From the NCBI GenBank assembly GCA_012842745.1, contig DUSF01000056.1, positions 248,001 to 312,000 on the forward strand: DNA of 64,000 nt, read 5' to 3'. Every line of letters begins with the position of its first letter. Positions within the stretch are counted from its first letter, which is position 1. The stretch is from Bacillus sp. (in: firmicutes) (GTDB lineage: Bacteria > Bacillota > Bacilli > Bacillales > Bacillaceae_J). Below, one piece after another: positions 43,936 to 53,405 of the stretch. Below the pieces are notes generated by a model. The model was given only the letters and a program-made list of their open reading frames with translations. It had not been told where the DNA came from and did not search any database. Both the position numbers and the translations under genes were made by a program.

Positions 43936-43970
43936 GAGGCTTACTCGGGAAGTGGGTAGGCCTTATTTTC
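43936..43970 (+). terminator. Possible terminator after the EAL operon
   Basis: AGGC / GCCT with imperfect inner pairing across CTCGGGAAGTGGG, followed by TTATTTTCCTTTT. The stem is weak. Confidence 0.4.
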
Positions 43971-44110
43971 CTTTTATTGAATAGTATATGAGCTGTTTTT
44001 TTCAATGATGTTGTATGATACAATAATTTTAACTTTTCTTACCGGTTTTTTTACAGTAAAATAGCTATGTGAAAATAAAGTGGCATATGTATTTTTAAAG
44101 GAGAGAGATT

Positions 44111-45052
44111 ATGGAAAAAATACTGATTCTCGGTCATAAAAACCCAGATACAGATTCAATCTGTTCTGCTATTGCGTATAATGACTTGAAAACAAAATTA
44201 GGCTTTAATACGGAAGCCATTCGTTTAGGACAAATCAATGGTGAAACGAAATATGCCCTTGATTATTTTGGAATAAAGGAACCTCGATTGGTAGAGGCAG
44301 TAGCGGCTGAAGTAAATACTGTTATTTTAGTGGACCATAATGAGCGTCAGCAAAGTGCAGATGACATTACCGAAGTACGTATTGCTGAAGTTATTGATCA
44401 TCACCGTGTAGCCAACTTTGAAACAAAGGACCCTCTATATTTCCGTGTCGAGCCAGTTGGCTGTACAGCGACTATTTTAAATAAAATGTATAAGGAAAAT
44501 GGCGTAGCCATTGAAAAAGAGATTGCGGGCTTAATGCTTTCGGCGATTATTTCTGATTCGCTATTATTCAAATCACCAACATGCACACAAGAAGATATTG
44601 ATGCGGCAAAAGAATTAGCTGCTATTGCTGGTGTAAATGCGGAAGAATATGGTTTGGCGATGTTAAAAGCAGGAGCCGATTTAAGTGATAAAACAGCTAA
44701 AGAATTAATCACCCTTGATTCAAAAGAGTTCCCGATGGGATGTGCCAAAGTGCAAGTGGCCCAAGTGAATGCGATTGATCCGATGGATATTCTTGTTCGT
44801 CAACAAGAGTTAGAAGAAGCGATGACAGCTTATATAAACGAAAAAAGTTTAGATTTATTTGTTCTCGTTGTGACAGATATTTTAAAGAGCGATTCAATTG
44901 CCCTAGCGCTTGGTGAAGCAACAGAAAATGTCGAGCAAGCTTTTAATGTAAAATTAAATAACAATTTGGCTACTTTAAAAGGCGTTGTATCACGCAAAAA
45001 GCAAATTATTCCTAATCTTACAGAAAGTTTTACTAGCAAGCAAACGATTTAA
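44111..45052 (+). CDS. ppaC: Manganese-dependent inorganic pyrophosphatase
   Basis: A 313-residue family II pyrophosphatase, two DHH/DHHA2 domains. Metal ligands are visible in GHKNPDTDS (residues 8-16), VDHNE and the DHHR motif ([10 protein letters not shown]). The C-terminal substrate residues include the SRKKQIIP segment. It hydrolyses pyrophosphate to drive biosynthesis. It is monocistronic with an SD GGAGAGAG. Confidence 0.95.
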   Translation: MEKILILGHKNPDTDSICSAIAYNDLKTKLGFNTEAIRLGQINGETKYALDYFGIKEPRLVEAVAAEVNTVILVDHNERQQSADDITEVRIAEVIDHHRVANFETKDPLYFRVEPVGCTATILNKMYKENGVAIEKEIAGLMLSAIISDSLLFKSPTCTQEDIDAAKELAAIAGVNAEEYGLAMLKAGADLSDKTAKELITLDSKEFPMGCAKVQVAQVNAIDPMDILVRQQELEEAMTAYINEKSLDLFVLVVTDILKSDSIALALGEATENVEQAFNVKLNNNLATLKGVVSRKKQIIPNLTESFTSKQTI

Positions 45053-45068
45053 TTTAATCGTTTGCTTG
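45037..45068 (+). terminator. Terminator overlapping the ppaC stop
   Basis: A 13-bp inverted repeat (CAAGCAAACGATT / AATCGTTTGCTTG) includes the stop codon in its loop region. Confidence 0.7.
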
Positions 45069-45093
45069 AATAAAATAAGTTTGAAGAAATAAG

Positions 45094-45119
45094 AAGCTCA
45101 CCAAATGGTGAGCTTTTGC
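45094..45119. terminator. Hairpin between ppaC and the small minus-strand gene
   Basis: AAGCTCACC / GGTGAGCTT with a 4-base loop followed by TT; it probably terminates the minus-strand gene and backs up the ppaC terminator. Confidence 0.7.
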
Positions 45120-45126
45120 TAAGGAC

Positions 45127-45345
45127 TTATCTTCTTTTCTTTTTAGAAAGATCTTCGATTACTTTTACTTTTTTTATCTTTTCCTGAACTACTTGAACGT
45201 GATACGTTTTTTCGTCAATTTTATTAACACCTAAAACATTCCCTTTACGGCCTTTAATTTTTAAATTTTCACCGACTAATGGAACACGATTAAGCAGTTG
45301 ACTTAACAGCAGAGTTTTTTCTTCATAAAAATGAACAGTAAACAT
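45127..45345 (-). CDS. Small basic hypothetical protein
   Basis: A 72-residue protein, hydrophobic at the start (MFTVHFYEEKTLLLSQLLN) with a KIKGRKGNVLGV turn and a very basic C-terminus (SKKKRR). The pattern suggests a small beta-barrel, but the family is not recognised. AGGTGAGG lies 5 bases before the ATG, which supports expression. Confidence 0.65.
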   Translation of the reverse strand: MFTVHFYEEKTLLLSQLLNRVPLVGENLKIKGRKGNVLGVNKIDEKTYHVQVVQEKIKKVKVIEDLSKKKRR

Positions 45346-45432
45346 GTAAGCCTCACCTACTCTATATGGGATGTGTGAAAAACATACTCCATATAAAATA
45401 TATGATGATTGTTTACTAAATTGACTCGATTC

Positions 45433-46080
45433 TTATTCGATAATCTGAACAATCTCAGCAATTTCTTTGCGGGCTAATCGTTTTGGTGTTTCCTTCGGGA
45501 ATCCTAAAGCGACAACCATATTGATTGTTTTAGTGGCATCGATTTGTAAATATTCGCGTAATCTTTCTTCTGCGAGCAAGACAGGACCAGTCATCGGGCA
45601 TGTCCCTAATCCTTTTGCATGAGCAGCTAACATTAAATTTTGCACAGCTAAGCAGCTGCTTTTAATGCCTTCTTCACGCCATACTTCATCTGGTACAAGA
45701 TTAATTGGATTAAAAACCTTTTCCCTAAATTTTGATTCGTATGGAGTTGCTAGACAAATAATTAACACTGGGGCATCCGAAAAAGCAGTTGCATATGGGC
45801 CAAATGATTTAACGAGCATTTTCGCTGGTCTATCAAAGCCGCGTTGTTCTGCTTCTTTTGCTTTTTCATGCAAGGCATCCCATGTCATCTGTTCGATTTC
45901 CTTGATTTTTTCCTTGTTATTGATGACGATGAACTCCCAGGTTTGTGAATTTGTATCACTTGGAGCGAATCTCGCGCAATCAATTAACTCAAGAATATCT
46001 TCAGTTGTTACTTCTTTCTCTTCATATTTTCGAACACTTCTTCTACTTAATAAAATTTCTTTAAACTGACTATAATCCAT
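45433..46080 (-). CDS. Nitroreductase-family flavoprotein
   Basis: A 215-residue FMN-dependent oxidoreductase. LLSRRSVRKYEEKEV (FMN phosphate site) and FAPSDTNSQTWEFIVI are typical, and KGLGTCPMTGP follows near residue 158. It reduces nitro groups, quinones or flavins. ATG 46080 has GGAGG 5 bases upstream; a longer frame to 46125 lacks support. Confidence 0.88.
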   Translation of the reverse strand: MDYSQFKEILLSRRSVRKYEEKEVTTEDILELIDCARFAPSDTNSQTWEFIVINNKEKIKEIEQMTWDALHEKAKEAEQRGFDRPAKMLVKSFGPYATAFSDAPVLIICLATPYESKFREKVFNPINLVPDEVWREEGIKSSCLAVQNLMLAAHAKGLGTCPMTGPVLLAEERLREYLQIDATKTINMVVALGFPKETPKRLARKEIAEIVQIIE

Positions 46081-46252
46081 AAAAGCCTCCAACAATAAAA
46101 AATAGTAATAATGTAACCTTATCAAAAAGAAGCCAGCTATTACAATAAAAAAATCAAAAAACTATTTCTAACTGCGAAAATGCTTTATACTATATAGTTA
46201 GATATAGGTTATATAACGAATTTTTTTTTTATAAAAAGGAGTGTCTATACTT

Positions 46253-47209
46253 TTGAAACATCCAGAATATGAATACTTACAAATGTGCCAACACATTTTA
46301 AATAATGGTATAAAAAAGGAAGATCGCACGGGCACGGGCACTGTTTCTGTGTTCGGTTATCAAATGCGATTTGATTTAAGCCAAGGTTTTCCTCTACTTA
46401 CAACAAAGAGAATTCCCTTTCGCCTCATCGCTAGTGAACTGTTATGGTTTATTAAAGGTGATACGAATATTCGCTACCTTCTTCAGCATAACAATCATAT
46501 TTGGAATGAATGGGCTTTTAAAAATTGGGTCGAAAGTGATGAATACCACGGCCCAGACATGACCGATTTCGGGCATCGTAGCTTACATGATGAACAATTT
46601 AATCAGCTTTATCAAAGTGAAATGGATAAATTTATTACTCTCATTCTATCTGATGAAGAATTTGCTGAAAAATATGGGGAGCTTGGACCTGTCTATGGCA
46701 AGCAATGGCGCGAGTGGGAGAGTGCTCGAGGAGAGACGATTGATCAGTTGAAAAATGTTGTCGAAGAGATTAAGCGAAATCCTGATAGCCGTAGGCTTCT
46801 AATTGTTGCTTATAATCCTGGAGAGGTTTCTAGTATGGCGCTGCCACCTTGTCATAGCTTATTTCAATTTTACGTAGCAGATGGAAAGCTAAGCTGTCAG
46901 CTTTATCAACGGTCAGGCGATGTGTTTTTAGGTGTTCCTTTTAACATTGCCAGCTATTCCTTATTAACTCATTTGATTGCCCAAGAATGCGGTTTAAAGG
47001 TTGGCGATTTTGTCCATACATTTGGTGATGCCCATATTTATGTGAATCATATCGAACAAATTCAAACACAGCTAAGCCGTGAGGTGCGGCCACTACCTAT
47101 GTTGAAATTAAATCCTGATATAAATTCAGTTTTTGATTTTGAAGTAGAGGATCTTGAGCTACTAGGATATGATCCGCATCCAATGATAAAAGCACCAGTT
47201 GCCGTATAA
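46253..47209 (+). CDS. thyA: Thymidylate synthase, long (Lactobacillus casei-like) form
   Basis: A 318-residue ThyA that methylates dUMP with methylene-tetrahydrofolate. DRTGTGT, the catalytic [10 protein letters not shown] (Cys near 199) and QRSGDVFLG are intact. It carries the roughly 50-residue insert ([20 protein letters not shown]) seen in L. casei-type enzymes and absent from short ones. TTG 46253 is taken as start after AAAAGGAG; GTG 46241 is too close to that SD. dfrA lies downstream. Confidence 0.93.
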   Translation: MKHPEYEYLQMCQHILNNGIKKEDRTGTGTVSVFGYQMRFDLSQGFPLLTTKRIPFRLIASELLWFIKGDTNIRYLLQHNNHIWNEWAFKNWVESDEYHGPDMTDFGHRSLHDEQFNQLYQSEMDKFITLILSDEEFAEKYGELGPVYGKQWREWESARGETIDQLKNVVEEIKRNPDSRRLLIVAYNPGEVSSMALPPCHSLFQFYVADGKLSCQLYQRSGDVFLGVPFNIASYSLLTHLIAQECGLKVGDFVHTFGDAHIYVNHIEQIQTQLSREVRPLPMLKLNPDINSVFDFEVEDLELLGYDPHPMIKAPVAV

Positions 47210-47224
47210 AATAATAACATAAAA

Positions 47225-47257
47225 AAACAGTCTTCTTCCTAAAGGAGACTGTTTTTT
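47225..47257 (+). terminator. Terminator after thyA
   Basis: AAACAGTCT / AGACTGTTT with a small inner pairing and a TTTTTT run. Confidence 0.85.
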
Positions 47258-47428
47258 CTCAATTTACAAGCATCAACTCCCGGAAGAAGAACCGCAATCA
47301 TTCATTAAATAAAGATACAGTTGGTGAACATTGGAGACTCGAAAAAATTGAGTAAATAATTCATTTGTTTTAAATTGAATCTCCTACTATAATTGCTTTA
47401 TGAGAAATAAAACCAAGGTTGTGAATGA

Positions 47429-48031
47429 ATGGAAGGTCATTTTATATATTTGTTAGAGCATTATGGGTATTTCGGAATTACGTTTGTCCTCATTTTAGGC
47501 ATTGTTGGCCTACCGATTCCAGACGAAGTTCTCCTTACTTTCATAGGGTATAACGTGTTTCAAGGAAAATTGTCTTATGTTTCATCTTTGGGAAGCGCGT
47601 TTATTGGGGCTATTATCGGAATATCGATTAGTTATTTTTTAGGAATTAAATTAGGCGTTCCATTTTTACATAAATTTGGTCCAAGACTCCATATAACGGA
47701 AAAACGAATTGAAACAACACATCGGCTCTTTGAAAAGTTTGGTCCTTATTTATTGTTTTTCGGTTATTTTATTCCAGGTGTCCGCCATATAACGGCCTAC
47801 CTTGCAGGTATTAATGCGATGTCATATAAAAAGTTTGCTCTATTTGCCTATACTGGTGCGGTATTTTGGGGGTTTGTTTTTATAACGTTAGGGCGTATAT
47901 TAGGAGGGAATTGGCATAGGGTTGAATTTACAATAAGCCAGTACCGGGTTTACATTATTCTATTACTTTTTATTGTAATAATTATCGCTATTTATCTATA
48001 TTGGAGAAAAGGAAAAACAACTAATATATAG
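47429..48031 (+). CDS. DedA-family membrane protein
   Basis: A 200-residue DedA/VTT-domain protein with about five hydrophobic segments and the conserved FGYFIPGVRHITAYLAGINAMS region (Arg and Gly residues). Members move or scramble lipids such as undecaprenyl phosphate or phosphatidylethanolamine. It lies between thyA and dfrA and ends 24 bases before dfrA, so it is probably co-transcribed with it. Confidence 0.87.
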   Translation: MEGHFIYLLEHYGYFGITFVLILGIVGLPIPDEVLLTFIGYNVFQGKLSYVSSLGSAFIGAIIGISISYFLGIKLGVPFLHKFGPRLHITEKRIETTHRLFEKFGPYLLFFGYFIPGVRHITAYLAGINAMSYKKFALFAYTGAVFWGFVFITLGRILGGNWHRVEFTISQYRVYIILLLFIVIIIAIYLYWRKGKTTNI

Positions 48032-48055
48032 TAGAAAAAGGAAGAGGATAATAAG

Positions 48056-48547
48056 ATGATTTCAATTGTAGTTGCAATGGACAAAAACCGAGTGATTGGT
48101 AAAGATAATCAGCTTCCATGGCATTTGCCTGCTGATTTAGCTTTTTTTAAAAAGGTCACGATGGGCAAAGCAATTGTCATGGGAAGAAAAACATATGAAT
48201 CAATTGGCCGACCTTTACCTGGTAGAAAGAATATTATTTTGACAAAAAACAAAAATTACGTGGTAGATGGTTGTAACGTCATTCATAGTATTGATGATAT
48301 TTTTACTTTGGAAAAAACAGAAGCGGAAGAAATATGTGTGATTGGCGGCGCAGAAATTTTTAACGAAGTGTTGACTTCTGTTGATCGGCTATATATAACG
48401 TTGATTGACGATGAGTTTTCAGGAGATACCTATTTTCCTGCGCTGAATGAATCAGATTGGGAGCTTGTCTCGAAGGAAAAAGGGCCTAAAGATGAGAAAA
48501 ACCGATATGATTATTATTTCACTATTTACACTAGAAGATTGTCATAA
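48056..48547 (+). CDS. dfrA: Dihydrofolate reductase
   Basis: A 163-residue DHFR. IGKDNQLPWHLPADL (substrate-binding Asp in PADL), GRKTYESIG, PLPGRKNIILT and VIGGAEIF (NADPH sites) are intact. It regenerates tetrahydrofolate consumed by the thymidylate synthase encoded two genes upstream. AAGAGG precedes the ATG. Confidence 0.94.
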   Translation: MISIVVAMDKNRVIGKDNQLPWHLPADLAFFKKVTMGKAIVMGRKTYESIGRPLPGRKNIILTKNKNYVVDGCNVIHSIDDIFTLEKTEAEEICVIGGAEIFNEVLTSVDRLYITLIDDEFSGDTYFPALNESDWELVSKEKGPKDEKNRYDYYFTIYTRRLS

Positions 48548-48649
48548 AATTTTCCTAATGATTACCACAGTTGGAAAAGTAAAAATGTTATAATTTTATC
48601 CATAAACTAGCTATGACACTTATTCAAGATAGAAATGGGGGAAACATCA

Positions 48650-49087
48650 ATGAAACATCCGATAATTGTACCGATTGATGGATCGGAGCATTCTTTAAGG
48701 GCCCTAAAATTTGCCGTGGAAATAGCAAATTGCTGGAATGAACAAATCATACTTGTCAATGTCCAACCTAGATTTGATGAACCTTGGGATTCAATGAAGA
48801 CTGATGAAGAAATACAGGAAATTCATCATCAAACAGGTGAAAAACTACTAGAAAAAGCGAAAGAATATTTAGATGAGCTTGGCTTTCATTATACGGCGAA
48901 GGTGCGTTTAGGGTTACCAACTATTGAAATATGTGCGGAAGCAGAGGAAACGAGTGCTAGATGCATTATTATGGGGTCTAGAGGAATGGGACCAGATGTG
49001 AGCAAGGCGCTTGGAAGTGTTGGCTACGGCGTCATTCATTTAACACCTTGTCCGTTGACATTGGTGCCAGCCCAGCTAGAACGTTGA
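48650..49087 (+). CDS. Universal stress protein (UspA family)
   Basis: A 145-residue Usp-fold protein with an N-terminal VPIDGSEHSLRALKFA and the C-terminal nucleotide-binding GSRGMGPDVSKALGSVGYG. ATG 48650 has GGGGG 8 bases upstream; the earlier ATG at 48635 overlaps that SD. Its exact role is unknown. Confidence 0.87.
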   Translation: MKHPIIVPIDGSEHSLRALKFAVEIANCWNEQIILVNVQPRFDEPWDSMKTDEEIQEIHHQTGEKLLEKAKEYLDELGFHYTAKVRLGLPTIEICAEAEETSARCIIMGSRGMGPDVSKALGSVGYGVIHLTPCPLTLVPAQLER

Positions 49088-49144
49088 TATAGTCACTCGA
49101 TGAATATTGAGCAAGAAACTGAAAAATAATAAAAACTTGATTAT

Positions 49145-49196
49145 TCCATAAGTCGATGATTGCGTTAGCGTTCGGCTTATGGATTTTATATTTTTA
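49145..49196 (+). terminator. Terminator after the universal stress gene
   Basis: TCCATAAG / CTTATGGA with a longer loop that contains further pairing, followed by TTTTATATTTTT. Confidence 0.7.
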
Positions 49197-49351
49197 TAGA
49201 CTACATTTCTGCTGCATGTAAATGATAACGCTTCCATGTTAACGGAAAATTTTAATAGTTTCGAAAATAAATTTATTCACCTTTCAAAACGTGTTATAAT
49301 AAAGAAACATATTCGGTGACTACTAAGCTCTAGAAAGAAGGATTATCTAAA

Positions 49352-50617
49352 ATGGAAGGTACAAAAGTTATGAAAAGAATTCAAATGGAAGATATCATTA
49401 TTGCAAACCATGCATTAAAGGATATTGTGACACATACACCATTGCAGAGAAATGATATCTTATCTGAACGGTATCAATGTAATGTCTATTTAAAAAGAGA
49501 AGACTTACAAGTCGTGCGCTCCTTTAAAATTCGTGGCGCCTATAATAAAATCCAAAGCTTAACGGAAGAAGAACGGAAAAAAGGTGTTGTCTGTGCTAGT
49601 GCTGGCAACCATGCTCAAGGTGTAGCCTATTCTTGCAACGCTTTGAAAATTAACGGGAAAATTTTCATGCCGTCAACGACACCGCGTCAAAAGATTAATT
49701 CAGTTAAACGATTTGGCGGCGAGTTCGTTGAAATCGTCCTAATTGGTGACACTTTTGATGATTCTTCGGCAAAAGCGATGGAATGCTGCAAGGAGGAAGG
49801 AAAAGTCTTTATCCACCCATTTGATGATCCACATGTCATTGCTGGCCAAGGGACACTGGCGATGGAGTTTATGAATGAAATTGGGGAAAATGTCGATTAT
49901 GTCTTTGCTGCGATTGGCGGCGGTGGCTTGGTTTCTGGTGTAGGTACGTATGTAAAAGGCATTTCACCAAAAACAAACATCATCGGAGTTGAACCAGAAG
50001 GGGCGCCATCAATGAAAATCGCCTTAGACCAAAATGAAATTGTAACGCTTGACAAAATTGATAGTTTTGTCGACGGTGCTGCTGTAAAAAAAGTAGGAGA
50101 GATGGACTTTGATATTTGTAGAGAGCTTTTATCAGGCATAACAGTTGTGCCTGAAGGTAAGGTTTGCTCAACAATCCTAGAACTTTATAATGAAAATGCC
50201 ATTGTAGTAGAGCCTGCAGGAGCTTTGTCAATTGCTGCTCTTGACTTTAACAAAGACAAAATTAAAGGAAAAACGGTCGTTTGCATCGTCAGCGGCGGGA
50301 ATAACGATATTAGTAGAATGCAGGAGATGAAAGAAAAATCGCTTATTTATGAAGGATTAATGCATTATTTTCTAGTTAATTTCCCGCAACGGGCTGGTGC
50401 TTTACGTGAATTCCTCGATGAAGTACTAGGTCCAGATGATGATATCACTCGTTTTGAATATACGAAGAAAAACAATAAAGATAACGGACCAGCACTCGTT
50501 GGACTTGAGCTTAAAAATAGAGTAGACTATGAGCCGCTGATTAATCGGATGGAGAAAAAGGGATTTAAATATAAAGAGCTTAATAAAGATATGGATTTAT
50601 TTAATTTATTAATATAG
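49352..50617 (+). CDS. ilvA: Threonine ammonia-lyase (threonine dehydratase)
   Basis: A 421-residue PLP enzyme, first step of isoleucine synthesis. The PLP Lys lies in VRSFKIRGAYNK (about residue 58), the glycine loop is IGGGGLVSG and CIVSGGNND closes the site. The C-terminal region (about 340-421, FPQRAGALREFLDEVLG) is a single ACT-like regulatory domain, as in B. subtilis IlvA. No T-box or leader was seen in the upstream 264 bases. Confidence 0.93.
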   Translation: MEGTKVMKRIQMEDIIIANHALKDIVTHTPLQRNDILSERYQCNVYLKREDLQVVRSFKIRGAYNKIQSLTEEERKKGVVCASAGNHAQGVAYSCNALKINGKIFMPSTTPRQKINSVKRFGGEFVEIVLIGDTFDDSSAKAMECCKEEGKVFIHPFDDPHVIAGQGTLAMEFMNEIGENVDYVFAAIGGGGLVSGVGTYVKGISPKTNIIGVEPEGAPSMKIALDQNEIVTLDKIDSFVDGAAVKKVGEMDFDICRELLSGITVVPEGKVCSTILELYNENAIVVEPAGALSIAALDFNKDKIKGKTVVCIVSGGNNDISRMQEMKEKSLIYEGLMHYFLVNFPQRAGALREFLDEVLGPDDDITRFEYTKKNNKDNGPALVGLELKNRVDYEPLINRMEKKGFKYKELNKDMDLFNLLI

Positions 50618-50632
50618 TTTTCGTGATTTTTT

Positions 50633-50666
50633 AAGGAGGCTTCCATTTGCTGTAGGCCTCCTTTTT
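50633..50666 (+). terminator. Terminator after ilvA
   Basis: AAGGAGGC / GCCTCCTT hairpin with a 15-base loop, followed by TTTTT. Confidence 0.85.
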
Positions 50667-50711
50667 AGCGTATATATACCTTAGCGGAGAGAAAAAATAA
50701 GAGGTGGTCCT

Positions 50712-51308
50712 GTGAACAACGAAGCGACAGCTATTATCCTTGCCGGTGGGAAATCAAGCAGAATGGGGACAAATAAGGCACTTTTACCAATCGAAGGAAA
50801 GGCTAATATTCAATTGATTAAAGAGCAATTAACACCTTATTTTTCTCAAATTATGATAGCGACTAATGATTTTGAAGCATATGCATTTTTAGGACTGCCA
50901 ATGATTAAAGATGAATACGAAGGACTTGGCCCTATGGCGGGCATTCATGCTGGTCTGAAGAATAGTAAAACGGAAACGAATTTCTTCGTGGCCTGTGATA
51001 TGCCTTTTGCCTCTGGTGAATTAGTGAAACATCTAGTTGATTTAAGTGAGGAGTATGAAGCAGTTGTTCCAAGAATAAACGGAAAATTGCATCCGCTCTT
51101 TTCAGTTTTCAAAAAAACAATTTTACCTAAGATAGAACAATGTTTGCTTGGAGAAAACTTAAGGATGAGTGATTTGCTTTCAACTCTTGAGGTTCGGTAT
51201 GTAAATGAAATTGAATTAGCAAATGTGATTAGCGGTAATATCGAAAAAATATTTTATAATATGAACTCGCCTTTAGATTATCAAAAAGTAATAAGACAAA
51301 ATCTGTAG
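50712..51308 (+). CDS. mobA: Molybdenum cofactor guanylyltransferase
   Basis: A 198-residue nucleotidyltransferase. ILAGGKSSRMGTNKALLPIEG (GTP site) and ACDMPFA (metal Asp) are the MobA hallmarks. It attaches GMP to molybdopterin for enzymes such as nitrate or formate reductases, many of them exported by Tat. GTG 50712 follows AGAGGTGG. The Tat genes lie 165 bases downstream, a functional link (inference). Confidence 0.9.
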   Translation: MNNEATAIILAGGKSSRMGTNKALLPIEGKANIQLIKEQLTPYFSQIMIATNDFEAYAFLGLPMIKDEYEGLGPMAGIHAGLKNSKTETNFFVACDMPFASGELVKHLVDLSEEYEAVVPRINGKLHPLFSVFKKTILPKIEQCLLGENLRMSDLLSTLEVRYVNEIELANVISGNIEKIFYNMNSPLDYQKVIRQNL

Positions 51309-51473
51309 GATTACAGACTTAATAGATTGTGAAATGAATGATATTTGTGAAATAATGATGAATATAAGTTATTATATAGCAAAATCGATTGAAAATGTTT
51401 ATAATAAACATATCTTAAAAATAGTTTTCATACTATTTGTAGGTTTTCAAACAGGAGTAGGAGGAACTCTATT

Positions 51474-51677
51474 ATGTTAACAAACATCGGAATTCCGGGC
51501 TTAATTCTTATTTTGCTCTTAGCATTGATTGTTTTTGGGCCTAAAAAATTGCCAGAAATAGGAAGAGCTACTGGTCAAACGATTCGCGAATTAAAAAAAT
51601 CAACAAAAGAATTAACAAGTGATGTTGTTGAAGAATTTGCTGAAGTGAAGGAAGAAGTTAAATCACTTAAAAAATAA
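51474..51677 (+). CDS. tatA: Twin-arginine translocase subunit TatA, copy 1 of locus 2
   Basis: A 67-residue TatA with an N-terminal helix ([19 protein letters not shown]), the hinge GPKKLPEIG, an amphipathic helix and a Lys/Glu tail. GGAGTAGGAGG precedes the ATG. It is followed 36 bases later by a close paralogue. Confidence 0.93.
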   Translation: MLTNIGIPGLILILLLALIVFGPKKLPEIGRATGQTIRELKKSTKELTSDVVEEFAEVKEEVKSLKK

Positions 51678-51713
51678 ACTTTTATTTATCAGAATTAGTA
51701 GGAGTGAACATTC

Positions 51714-51911
51714 ATGTTTTCAAATATTGGCTTCCCAGGATTAATATTAATTCTCGTGATTGCACTTATCGTTTTTGGACCTTCTAAATTACCAGAAATC
51801 GGGAGAGCGGTTGGTAGTTCATTGAAAGAGTTTAAAAAGGCAACGAAAGAATTAACAAAAGATGATGATGAACCGAAGAAAATCGAAGACGAGAAGAAAG
51901 AATCTTTATAA
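51714..51911 (+). CDS. tatA: Twin-arginine translocase subunit TatA, copy 2 of locus 2
   Basis: A 65-residue TatA ([20 protein letters not shown], then [13 protein letters not shown]). It is very similar to copy 1 and probably arose by tandem duplication. TAGGAGTG precedes the ATG. A hairpin terminator or attenuator separates it from tatC. Confidence 0.93.
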   Translation: MFSNIGFPGLILILVIALIVFGPSKLPEIGRAVGSSLKEFKKATKELTKDDDEPKKIEDEKKESL

Positions 51912-51930
51912 TATAGAAGATTAGCTAGAG

Positions 51931-51960
51931 GATGTAAGATTATTCATCTTACATCTTCTT
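51931..51960 (+). terminator. Attenuator/terminator between tatA and tatC
   Basis: A perfect 10-bp inverted repeat (GATGTAAGAT / ATCTTACATC) with a 5-base loop followed by TTCTTTACTCTTT. It may lower tatC expression relative to the two tatA genes. Confidence 0.7.
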
Positions 51961-52030
51961 TACTCTTTCTAAAGCTTTTACATCTAGAAGTAGTAACATA
52001 AGGCTTCCTTTGTATGGGGGGAATAATAAA

Positions 52031-52828
52031 TTGGAACAAGAACAAAGTATGAATCTCGTTGGTCATTTAGAAGAACTACGAAAACGCATTATTATCACAG
52101 GTGTAGCTTTTATCATCTTCTTTATCGTAGCTTTTATTTATATTAAAGATATATATAACTTTTTTGTGATGGATTTAGATTTTAAGCTTACCGTATTAAG
52201 CCCAACAGAAATTGTGTGGGTGTATTTTCAGCTTGCAGGTGTTGTAGCGATTGCTTTAACAATTCCAGTGTTGGCTTGGCAGCTTTGGTTATTTATTAAG
52301 CCAGCGTTAGAGCCTATCGAAAGAAGGGTTACGCTCTCATATGTTCCAGCTTTATTTATTTTGTTTATTGTTGGTCTTTCTTTTGGGTATTTCCTTATTT
52401 TTCCATTCGTTTTTAAATTTTTGCTAAGTCTTGCTGGTGACGATATTCAAAATATGTTTACGATTGAGAAATACTTTAGTTTTTTATTTAAGATTACGCT
52501 GCCATTTGCATTTCTTTTTGAATTGCCAGTAATCGTCATGTTTTTAACAAGTCTTGGCATTATTAATCCACAAATATTATCTAAAATTAGGAAATATGCC
52601 TATTTTGTACTGGCTATCGTGGCTGCCGTAGTCACACCACCTGACTTTTTATCACAAACTTTAGTATTCATTCCGCTATGTATTTTATATGAAATAAGCA
52701 TCCAATTGTCAAAAGTCGTCTATCGGAAAAAGCTTAAAAAAGATCAAATGGTAGCTAAAGAATTTGGAATGGCAGATGCCGAAGAACAAGGTACAGAGGA
52801 AGAGAAAGAAAAGATAATAAATGGGTAA
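52031..52828 (+). CDS. tatC: Twin-arginine translocase subunit TatC, locus 2
   Basis: A 265-residue six-helix protein with HLEELRKRIIITG at the N-terminus and VTPPDFLSQTLVF near the end. The C-terminal tail is acidic. The start is TTG 52031, nine bases after GGGGGG; TTG 52010 is an alternative. It is the general-purpose TatC candidate, as this locus has no linked substrate gene. Confidence 0.93.
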   Translation: MEQEQSMNLVGHLEELRKRIIITGVAFIIFFIVAFIYIKDIYNFFVMDLDFKLTVLSPTEIVWVYFQLAGVVAIALTIPVLAWQLWLFIKPALEPIERRVTLSYVPALFILFIVGLSFGYFLIFPFVFKFLLSLAGDDIQNMFTIEKYFSFLFKITLPFAFLFELPVIVMFLTSLGIINPQILSKIRKYAYFVLAIVAAVVTPPDFLSQTLVFIPLCILYEISIQLSKVVYRKKLKKDQMVAKEFGMADAEEQGTEEEKEKIING

Positions 52829-52859
52829 AAACACGCCTGATCAATGATCAGGCGTGTTT
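52829..52859. terminator. Bidirectional terminator between tatC and the globin gene
   Basis: A perfect 15-bp inverted repeat (AAACACGCCTGATCA / TGATCAGGCGTGTTT) with a 1-base centre lies between convergent genes and covers the globin stop codon. Confidence 0.88.
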
Positions 52860-53221
52860 ACCATAATTTCAGCCACTTGCTCAAGCCGCTCGTAGAACGC
52901 ATGTCGCATCGGCCCCTCTAGTCCAATGTCATCCATCGCTTCTTTCATACAAGCCAACCAAGCTTTTCTTCGCGTAGGTGTAATTTCAAAAGGAAGATGT
53001 CTAGCCCTCATTGCTGGTGGGCCAAATTCGTCACTATATAATGTTGGTCCACCTAAAAATTGTGTTAAAAACATTTTTTGTTTTCTCATAATTTCTTGCA
53101 TATCGCCTTCGAACAATGGGCTTAGAATCGGGTTTGCGTAAACTTTTGGATAAAAAGCAATCACAAGTTTTTGAATGGTTTCCTCCCCGCCTAAGAGTTC
53201 ATATGGAGTTTCAAATTTCAT
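52841..53221 (-). CDS. Truncated hemoglobin, group II type
   Basis: A 126-residue 2-on-2 globin. PYELLGGEETIQKLVIAFYP opens the fold, the proximal His lies in MRARHLPFEI and KAWLACM supplies the G-helix Trp typical of group II. It binds oxygen or NO. AGGTGAT lies 5 bases before the ATG. An Fnr-like box at 53281-53296 is placed to activate it. Confidence 0.9.
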   Translation of the reverse strand: MKFETPYELLGGEETIQKLVIAFYPKVYANPILSPLFEGDMQEIMRKQKMFLTQFLGGPTLYSDEFGPPAMRARHLPFEITPTRRKAWLACMKEAMDDIGLEGPMRHAFYERLEQVAEIMVNTPDH

Positions 53222-53280
53222 TTTCTATCACCTATTTTATACTTTTTAAACATAATATATCAAAATGTGAAATTGTTTGG

Positions 53281-53296
53281 TGTGATATAAATCACG
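53281..53296 (-). promoter_or_regulatory. Fnr/CRP-type box upstream of the globin gene
   Basis: TGTGATATAAATCACG matches the Bacillus Fnr consensus TGTGA-N6-TCACA in nine of ten specified positions. Its centre is about 41-43 bases upstream of the transcription start implied by a TATATT/TATTAT -10 element near 53252-53259 on the minus strand, the usual place for activation. Confidence 0.6.
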
Positions 53297-53405
53297 CTAT
53301 TATTATGACATAGGGTTGACCATATAATCAATTTAATTGATTTTTGAGGGACGCTTGATAAAATAAAATGAAGAAGGCAAAACCAAAGAGAAAGGACGTT
53401 CCCAC

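Noticed and set aside
49088..49351. T-box or leader-peptide control of ilvA
   Set aside because: No T-box motif (AGGGTGGNACCGCG), tandem Ile/Leu/Val codons or antiterminator pairing was seen in this stretch.
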